Position numbers and translations under genes: made by a program
DNA from: Streptomyces sp. NBC_00224
Lineage (GTDB): Bacteria > Actinomycetota > Actinomycetes > Streptomycetales > Streptomycetaceae
Assembly (NCBI RefSeq): GCF_041435195.1
Contig: NZ_CP108106.1
Span: 4,746,501-4,810,500, forward strand
DNA length: 64,000 bases
Reading direction: 5' to 3'
Shown here: positions 58,533 through 64,000 of the stretch, in pieces
How the letters are laid out: each line of letters opens with the position of its first letter
Position numbering within the stretch: the stretch's first letter is position 1
Notes under the pieces: generated by a model
The model's input: the letters and a program-made list of their open reading frames with translations, nothing else
Database searches by the model: none
Told to the model about the DNA's origin: nothing

Positions 58533-59786
58533 TCAGCCGCGCTGAAAGCGGGTCATAAACACCGCTACTGCCGCGTAGATCACAGAGACCGTGACAACCA
58601 GAAGTGCCGACTTTCCGTCAGGCGGCAGCATCAGCGCGGCAACCGCGGCGGCGCCGACGAAGGCGACGTTGAAGAGCACGTCGTACAGCGAGAAGATCCG
58701 GCCGCGGTAGGAGTCGTCCACCGAGGACTGCACCACGGTGTCCGTGGAGATCTTCGCGCCCTGGGTGACCAGCCCCAGGACGAAGGCGGCGACGAGCACC
58801 GGCACGGGGGCGAACGGCAGCCCCAGGGCGGGCTCCAGGACCGCCGCCGTCCCCGCGCACACCGCCATCCAGCGGTAGGGCCCCAGCCGCGCCACCGCCC
58901 CCGGCGTCACCACGGCCGCCGCGAAGAACCCCGCCCCCGAGATGCCCACCGCAAGCCCCAGCAGCGCCAGCCCGTCGGAGGTGCCGTCGGCCCAGGCGTA
59001 CCGGCAGAGCATCAGCACCAGCACGGTGAGCGCCCCGTAGCAGAAGCGCATCAGCGTCATCGCGATCAGCACGTGGGCGGCCGTGCGGCGCTTGTGCAAG
59101 TGACGCAGCCCGTCGGTGAGTCCGCGTGCCGTCGTGCCGATCGCGGAGCGGATTCCGGGCCGCACCGCGTCGGGGTCGGGCCCCAGCAGTCCGTGTGGCA
59201 GGCGCAGCGACCACAGGGCCGCGCACAGATAGAGGAGCGAGCCGAGCAGCACGGTGGCGGCGTCCGCCGGGAGCACCAGACGCAGCCCGAAGGCCAGACC
59301 GCCGCCCGCGGTCGCGGCGAGGGTTCCGGCGGTCGGCGAGAGGGAGTTGGCCATGACGAGCCGCTCCTCGTCCACGACCCGGGGCAGCGCGGCCGAAAGT
59401 CCCGCGAGGACGAAGCGGTTGACGGCCGTGACGCAGAGCGCGGAGGTGTAGAAGAGCACGTCGGGCGCGGAGGTGAGCAGAAGCAGCGCGGTGCAGCCGG
59501 CCAGCAGGGCGCGCAGCAGATTGCCGTACAGAAAGACCTGGCGCCGCTGCCAGCGGTCCAGGAGGACGCCCGCGAAGGGGCCGACGACCGAGTAGGGCAG
59601 CAGCAGAACGGCCATGGCCGAGGCGATCGCCGTGGGCGAGGTCTGCTTCTCGGGGGAGAAGACGACGTGTGTGGCGAGCGCGACCTGGTAGACGCCGTCC
59701 GACGCCTGGGAGAGCAGTCGTACGGCCAGCAGATGCCGGAAATTCCTCAGGCGCAGGAGTACGCGCAGATCACGCACGACAGGCAT
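58533..59786 (-). CDS. MFS transporter
   Basis: 417 residues from an ATG at 59786, where the fold begins (MPVVRDLRVLLRLRNFRHLLAVRLLSQ); a further 14 codons upstream are open. Twelve membrane helices are predicted by eye. Motif A appears as GVLLDRWQRRQVFLYGNLLRA after helix 2, typical of the drug or enterobactin-exporter (EntS-like) MFS group. Substrate unknown. It lies 80 bases after ino1 on the same strand and could be cotranscribed, though no functional link is evident. Confidence 0.9.
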   Translation of the reverse strand: MPVVRDLRVLLRLRNFRHLLAVRLLSQASDGVYQVALATHVVFSPEKQTSPTAIASAMAVLLLPYSVVGPFAGVLLDRWQRRQVFLYGNLLRALLAGCTALLLLTSAPDVLFYTSALCVTAVNRFVLAGLSAALPRVVDEERLVMANSLSPTAGTLAATAGGGLAFGLRLVLPADAATVLLGSLLYLCAALWSLRLPHGLLGPDPDAVRPGIRSAIGTTARGLTDGLRHLHKRRTAAHVLIAMTLMRFCYGALTVLVLMLCRYAWADGTSDGLALLGLAVGISGAGFFAAAVVTPGAVARLGPYRWMAVCAGTAAVLEPALGLPFAPVPVLVAAFVLGLVTQGAKISTDTVVQSSVDDSYRGRIFSLYDVLFNVAFVGAAAVAALMLPPDGKSALLVVTVSVIYAAVAVFMTRFQRG

Positions 59787-59866
59787 GTGTGCAAGCGTCA
59801 CATACGGAGAGGGCCCCTGCGCCGGCACGGCACAGGGACCCTCAACAGTCGGGCGGAAGCCGAGGC

Positions 59867-60949
59867 TTAGCGCTCGACCTCGCCCTTGATGAACTTCTCG
59901 ACGTTCTCAAGGGCCTCGTCGTCGAAGTACTGCACCGGCGGGGACTTCATGAAGTACGAGGACGCGGAGAGGATCGGGCCGCCGATGCCGCGGTCCTTGG
60001 CGATCTTCGCGGCACGCACGGCGTCGATGATGACACCCGCGGAGTTCGGGGAGTCCCACACCTCAAGCTTGTACTCAAGGTTCAGCGGAACGTCACCGAA
60101 GGCGCGGCCCTCAAGGCGCACGTACGCCCACTTGCGGTCGTCCAGCCAGGCCACGTAGTCCGAGGGGCCGATGTGGACGTTGTTCTCGCCCAGCTCGCGG
60201 TCGCGGATCTGCGAGGTGACGGCCTGCGTCTTCGAGATCTTCTTGGACTCCAGGCGCTCACGCTCAAGCATGTTCTTGAAGTCCATGTTGCCGCCGACGT
60301 TCAGCTGCATGGTGCGCTCCAGGCGGACACCGCGGTCCTCGAAGAGCTTCGCCATCACGCGGTGCGTGATGGTGGCGCCGACCTGGGACTTGATGTCGTC
60401 GCCGACGATCGGGACGCCCGCCTCGGTGAACTTGTCAGCCCACTCCTTGGTGCCGGCGATGAAGACCGGAAGGGCGTTGACGAACGCGACCTTGGCGTCG
60501 ATGGCGCACTGCGCGTAGAACTTCGCAGCGACCTCGGAGCCGACGGGCAGGTAGCAGACGAGAACGTCGACCTGCTTGTCCTTGAGGATCTGGACCACGT
60601 CGACCGGGGCCTCGGCGGACTCCTCGATGGTCTGGCGGTAGTACTTGCCCAGACCGTCGTGGGTGTGACCACGCTGGACCGTGACGCCCTTGTTCGGGAC
60701 GTCGCAGATCTTGATGGTGTTGTTCTCGCTGGCGCCGATGGCGTCCGCGAGGTCGAGGCCGACCTTCTTGGCGTCCACGTCGAACGCGGCCACGAACTCC
60801 ACGTCCTTGACGTGGTAGTCGCCGAACTGGACGTGCATCAGACCCGGCACCTTGCCGGCCGGGTCGGCGTCCTTGTAGTACTCGACGCCCTGCACCAGCG
60901 AGGCGGCGCAGTTTCCTACGCCGACGATGGCTACGCGAACCGAACCCAT
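59867..60949 (-). CDS. ino1: Inositol-3-phosphate synthase
   Basis: 360 residues from an ATG at 60949. The NAD-binding start is [18 protein letters not shown]. Family motifs [32 protein letters not shown] and [11 protein letters not shown] are present. It converts glucose 6-phosphate to 1L-myo-inositol 1-phosphate, the first step to phosphatidylinositol and to mycothiol, the main thiol of actinobacteria. The upstream PadR gene, 50 bases away on the same strand, probably regulates it. Confidence 0.97.
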   Translation of the reverse strand: MGSVRVAIVGVGNCAASLVQGVEYYKDADPAGKVPGLMHVQFGDYHVKDVEFVAAFDVDAKKVGLDLADAIGASENNTIKICDVPNKGVTVQRGHTHDGLGKYYRQTIEESAEAPVDVVQILKDKQVDVLVCYLPVGSEVAAKFYAQCAIDAKVAFVNALPVFIAGTKEWADKFTEAGVPIVGDDIKSQVGATITHRVMAKLFEDRGVRLERTMQLNVGGNMDFKNMLERERLESKKISKTQAVTSQIRDRELGENNVHIGPSDYVAWLDDRKWAYVRLEGRAFGDVPLNLEYKLEVWDSPNSAGVIIDAVRAAKIAKDRGIGGPILSASSYFMKSPPVQYFDDEALENVEKFIKGEVER

Positions 60950-60999
60950 TCCGGTTGCTCCCTGTGTGTTCTCGACGAAGTCCTGCGGACGCAGGGCCT

Positions 61000-61683
61000 T
61001 CAGTTGGCGGTGTCCTCGGACGGATCCGGCCGGGTGCTGTCCCGATGCCGGGGCAGGCCGCCCGTCTCTCCTGATGTGTGGTCCTGCTGAGCGGAGCCGG
61101 TGGCGGGGCCGGATCGCTGATCCCGTCCCGCCCGCTCGCTCTCGATGAGCTCGTTCAGCCAGCGCACTTCGCGCTCCACGGACTCCATGCCGTGACGCTG
61201 CAGCTCAAGCGTGTAGTCGTCCAGGCGCTCGCGCGTACGTGCCAGGGAGGCGCGCATCTTTTCGAGGCGCTCCTCCAGCCGGCTGCGACGACCTTCCAGC
61301 ACGCGCATCCGCACCTCGCGCTCCGTCTGCCCGAAAAAGGCGAAACGTGCCGCGAAGTGCTCGTCCTCCCAGGTGTCGGGACCGGTGTGGGAGAGCAGTT
61401 CTTCGAAATGCTCCTTCCCTTCGGCCGTCAACCGGTAGACGATCTTGGCCCGGCGCCCTGCGAGTGAAGCAGCGAGAGCGTCCTCGGGAGCGCTGCCCGG
61501 TTCCTCGATCAACCAGCCGCTCGCGACCAGCGTCTTGAGGCAGGGGTAGAGGGTCCCGTAACTGAAGGCCCGGAAGATCCCCAGTGAGGTGTTGAGCCGC
61601 TTGCGCAGCTCGTACCCGTGCATCGGGGCCTCGCGAAGCAGACCGAGTACGGCGAATTCGAGGATGCCGGAGCGCCTGCTCAA
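61000..61683 (-). CDS. PadR-family transcriptional regulator
   Basis: 227 residues from a TTG at 61683 with GGAGGCGAAGG upstream. The winged-helix domain (about 1-85) has [24 protein letters not shown] and [18 protein letters not shown], the PadR signature. A long helical C-terminal domain (about 105-190) with many Arg/Glu heptads mediates dimerisation. The tail is disordered. It precedes ino1 on the same strand in Streptomyces and may repress both. A palindromic operator lies upstream. Confidence 0.92.
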   Translation of the reverse strand: MSRRSGILEFAVLGLLREAPMHGYELRKRLNTSLGIFRAFSYGTLYPCLKTLVASGWLIEEPGSAPEDALAASLAGRRAKIVYRLTAEGKEHFEELLSHTGPDTWEDEHFAARFAFFGQTEREVRMRVLEGRRSRLEERLEKMRASLARTRERLDDYTLELQRHGMESVEREVRWLNELIESERAGRDQRSGPATGSAQQDHTSGETGGLPRHRDSTRPDPSEDTAN

Positions 61684-62058
61684 CCTTCGCCTCCTCTGCT
61701 GCCGCGGACCTTTATGCCGTGCTGATGTATCGACTCGATACATCCTGACGATAGAACGGTGTCGCCTCTGCGACAAGAGGGGCCATGGTGAACGGCGTCA
61801 CATCGTCAATTCGTAGGAAGCAAGTTGCCTGATTTGGGGTGAACTTCGGCCCCTGGCTGGTTTTGACCGTGCGTAGTCTGTGCGGCATGCAGACCACCGG
61901 GAGCCGAGTGACGTCAGGGGGCGTCGGCGCGTACCGCGCCATCGGTATACCGGGTGCACGGCGGACGGGCTCGTCGCAGGGCTGGTCCGTCTGTCGGGGG
62001 GACCGGAACTCACCAGTCGCTTTCAGGCGCTCTCGCCTGCCCGAGGAGTAGTCGTTCG
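61684..62058. other. Divergent intergenic region, padR / class A PBP
   Basis: 375 bases. It contains the padR operator at 61724-61744. The right part must hold the promoter of the PBP gene, and a TTGACC string at 61863-61868 is a weak -35 candidate. Short open frames here look random. Confidence 0.45.
61724..61744. promoter_or_regulatory. Palindromic operator upstream of padR
   Basis: GATGTATCG at 61724-61732, spacer ACT, and CGATACATC at 61736-61744 form a perfect 9-bp dyad, 41 bases ahead of the TTG start. It contains ATGT and ACAT ends, the type bound by PadR proteins, and is AT-rich for this genome. Autoregulation is inferred. Confidence 0.65.
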
Positions 62059-64000
62059 ATGAGCGAGCACCGTCGCAAACCGCCGGAGTCGCAAGGTGGC
62101 GGCCGGGCCGCCGCCCGACGGGCTGCCCAGCAGCCCTCCGGCCGCCGCGCGGCCCCCGCCCGGGAGTCCGTCACGGATTCCCCCTCCGGCTCGTACGGAG
62201 AGCAGCGGTCGGCCGGTGGGCGCGCCGAGGCGCGACGGGCCGCCCAGCGGGGCGGACGCAGACGAGCGGCCGAGCCCGGCGGCGGCGGTCCGGCGGGTCC
62301 GGGCGGGCGCCGCGGTGGTACGGGCCCCGGCAACCGGCGGCCCGGCAAGAAGCGCTTCATCGACTACCCGCGCTTCAACAAGCGCGGGTGGCGGCGCTGG
62401 ATGCCTTCCTGGAAGCTCGTCAGCGGGCTGTGTCTGGGCTTCCTCGGCACACTGGTGGTCGTGATCGGCGTCGCCTACTGGATGGTGAGCGTCCCGAACG
62501 TGGCCCAGGCGGCCCAGGCCGAGAACAACGTCTACTACTGGTCCGACGGATCCCAGATGGTCGCGACCGGCGGCGAGATCAACCGCCAGATCATCGCGTA
62601 CGAGAAGATCCCGGCGGCCATGCGGTACGCGGTGATCTCGGCGGAGAACAAGACCTTCGAGACCGACTCCGGCGTCGACCCCCAGGGCATCGCGCGCGCC
62701 CTGGTGAACATGGCCAAGGGCGGCCACACGCAGGGTGGCTCCACGATCACCCAGCAGTACGTGAAGAACGCCCGGCTCGACGACCAGTCGCAGACGATGA
62801 CCCGTAAGTTCAAAGAGCTCTTCATCTCCATCAAGGTCGGCGCGACCAAGAAGAAGAGCGAGATCATGGCGGGCTATCTGAACACCGCCTACTACGGGCG
62901 CGGCGCCTACGGTCTGCAGGCCGCGGCCCGCACGTACTACAGCAAGGACGCCAAGGACCTCGACCCCAGCCAGTGCGCCTTCCTCGCCTCGCTGCTCAAG
63001 GGCGCCACCTACTTCGACCCGGCCGGCGCCACCGAGACCGACCCGGCGGCCACGCCGCAGCAGAACACCAAGAACGCCATGAGCCGGTGGGCCTGGATCC
63101 TCGACGAGGAAGTGAAGGACGGCCACCTCGGCGCGGCGGACCGGGCCAAGTACAAGACCTTCCCGATGCCGGACAAGCCCAAGAAGAACGCGCAGCTCAG
63201 CGGGCAGATCGGCTATCTGGTCAGCCTGTCCAAGGCGTACTTCGTGAACAACAACACCCAGGGCATCAGCTCCGGTGACCTGGACCAGGGCGGCTACGAG
63301 ATCCACACGACCTTCGACAAGAAGAAGGTCCAGGCGCTCGAAGACGTGGTGAAGAAGGTCCGCAAGAAGAACATCGATCCGAAGAAGCGTCCGGAGCACG
63401 ACACGTTCGTCCAGTTCGGCGCGGCGTCGGTGGACACCAAGAGCGGCGCCATCAAGGCGCTGTACGGCGGCGAGGACGCGACCAAGCACTTCACCAACAA
63501 CGCCGACCAGACCGGTGCCCAGGTCGGCTCGACCTTCAAGCCGTTCGTGCTGGCCGCCGCCATGGAGTACGGAAAGCGCGACCCGAAGGGCCCCAAGGAC
63601 CAGGGCGAAACGGATCGGACCCCGGTCTCCCCGAAGAGCATCTACAGCGGCATGAACAAGCTGAAGATCAAGAACTACGACGGGAGCGTGTGGACCAACG
63701 AGAAGGGCGAGCAGTGGCTGCAGACCAACGACGGCAATGAGTCGTACAACAAGCCCAGCTACGCCATCGACCTGCGGTACGCGATGCAGGAGTCGGCGAA
63801 CACGCCCTATGTCCAGCTCGGCATGGACGTCGGCACGGACAAGGTGAGGGACGTCGCCCTCGCCACGGGGCTGCGCAAGGACAGCCTGGCCTCGTCGAGC
63901 GTGCCGTCGTTCTCCATCGGCACCTCCTCCCCCAGCGCGATCCGCATGGCCGGCGCGTACTCCACCTTCGCCACCAGCGGGATGCACCACGATCCGTACT
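62059..64000 (+). CDS. Class A penicillin-binding protein (3' end outside window)
   Basis: 647 codons from an ATG at 62059 with AGGAG about 13 bases upstream, running off the right edge. The first 115 residues are a disordered Arg/Gly/Ala-rich cytoplasmic tail, followed by a membrane helix (about 119-143). The GT51 glycosyltransferase domain has catalytic Glu196 in SAENKTF and GGSTITQQYVKN near 227-238. The transpeptidase domain has Ser491-x-x-Lys494 in GSTFKPF and the SxN motif in ESANTPYVQL. It polymerises and cross-links peptidoglycan. The KTG motif lies beyond the window. Confidence 0.95.
   Translation, partial: MSEHRRKPPESQGGGRAAARRAAQQPSGRRAAPARESVTDSPSGSYGEQRSAGGRAEARRAAQRGGRRRAAEPGGGGPAGPGGRRGGTGPGNRRPGKKRFIDYPRFNKRGWRRWMPSWKLVSGLCLGFLGTLVVVIGVAYWMVSVPNVAQAAQAENNVYYWSDGSQMVATGGEINRQIIAYEKIPAAMRYAVISAENKTFETDSGVDPQGIARALVNMAKGGHTQGGSTITQQYVKNARLDDQSQTMTRKFKELFISIKVGATKKKSEIMAGYLNTAYYGRGAYGLQAAARTYYSKDAKDLDPSQCAFLASLLKGATYFDPAGATETDPAATPQQNTKNAMSRWAWILDEEVKDGHLGAADRAKYKTFPMPDKPKKNAQLSGQIGYLVSLSKAYFVNNNTQGISSGDLDQGGYEIHTTFDKKKVQALEDVVKKVRKKNIDPKKRPEHDTFVQFGAASVDTKSGAIKALYGGEDATKHFTNNADQTGAQVGSTFKPFVLAAAMEYGKRDPKGPKDQGETDRTPVSPKSIYSGMNKLKIKNYDGSVWTNEKGEQWLQTNDGNESYNKPSYAIDLRYAMQESANTPYVQLGMDVGTDKVRDVALATGLRKDSLASSSVPSFSIGTSSPSAIRMAGAYSTFATSGMHHDPY

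Overview
The window is the replication-origin core of a high-GC actinobacterial chromosome, almost certainly a Streptomyces. The evidence is the very high G+C with strong third-position bias, the order dnaA-oriC-dnaN-gnd-recF-DUF721-gyrB-gyrA beside rpmH-rnpA-yidD-yidC-jag-rsmG-parA-parB, the class E sortase pair next to pknB, crgA, and many copies of the parS site GTTTCACGTGAAAC. Nearly every gene belongs to the conserved core. I see no prophage, insertion sequence, CRISPR array, rRNA operon, defence island or biosynthetic cluster.

Layout. 1-5.4 kb: a DUF2252 gene cut by the left edge, a multi-spanning membrane protein, and a NarL-type two-component system. 5.6-14.2 kb: tRNA-Leu, then the rightward growth and cell-wall cluster fhaA-fhaB-PP2C-rodA/ftsW-pbpA-pknB. 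14.3-19 kb: three class E sortases with pabA and a 58-residue membrane protein between them, a DUF881 protein, and crgA. 19-27.4 kb: rhomboid protease, cyclophilin, DUF5324, tRNA-Ala, an HTH protein paired with a second Ser/Thr kinase, secreted proteins of unknown function, DLW-39, tRNA-Ile and DUF3566. 27.4-39.1 kb: gyrA, gyrB, DUF721, recF, gnd, dnaN, oriC and dnaA, all leftward. 39.4-46.4 kb: rpmH to parB, rightward, then an acetyltransferase. 46.5-56.1 kb: the leftward block trxA, trxB, anti-sigma, sigM, pseudokinase, murJ and DUF6049, matching the block between trx and pcnA in mycobacteria. 56.3-64 kb: cca, an LppU-family protein, an MFS transporter, ino1 with a PadR regulator, and a class A penicillin-binding protein cut by the right edge.

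How it works together. dnaA, dnaN, gyrase, recF and oriC start and support replication. parA, parB and eleven parS sites organise and segregate the origin. The PASTA kinase, its PP2C phosphatase, two FHA proteins, CrgA, RodA/FtsW, PbpA, MurJ with its pseudokinase, and the class A PBP form the peptidoglycan synthesis and control network. The sortases anchor surface proteins such as chaplins.

The most interesting signals are non-coding. Seven exact DnaA boxes lie outside oriC, while I found none inside it. Two of the seven sit in a perfect 24-bp inverted repeat near 1.4 kb, three in a cluster beside crgA, and one each upstream of dnaA and parA. The eleven parS sites are unevenly placed, and three are embedded in genes as the peptide VSRET. 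Other items worth a look are a histidine kinase with a membrane-anchored C-terminal extension, a dyad-rich promoter next to it, and a palindromic operator upstream of the padR gene. I did not find a clearly new protein system.
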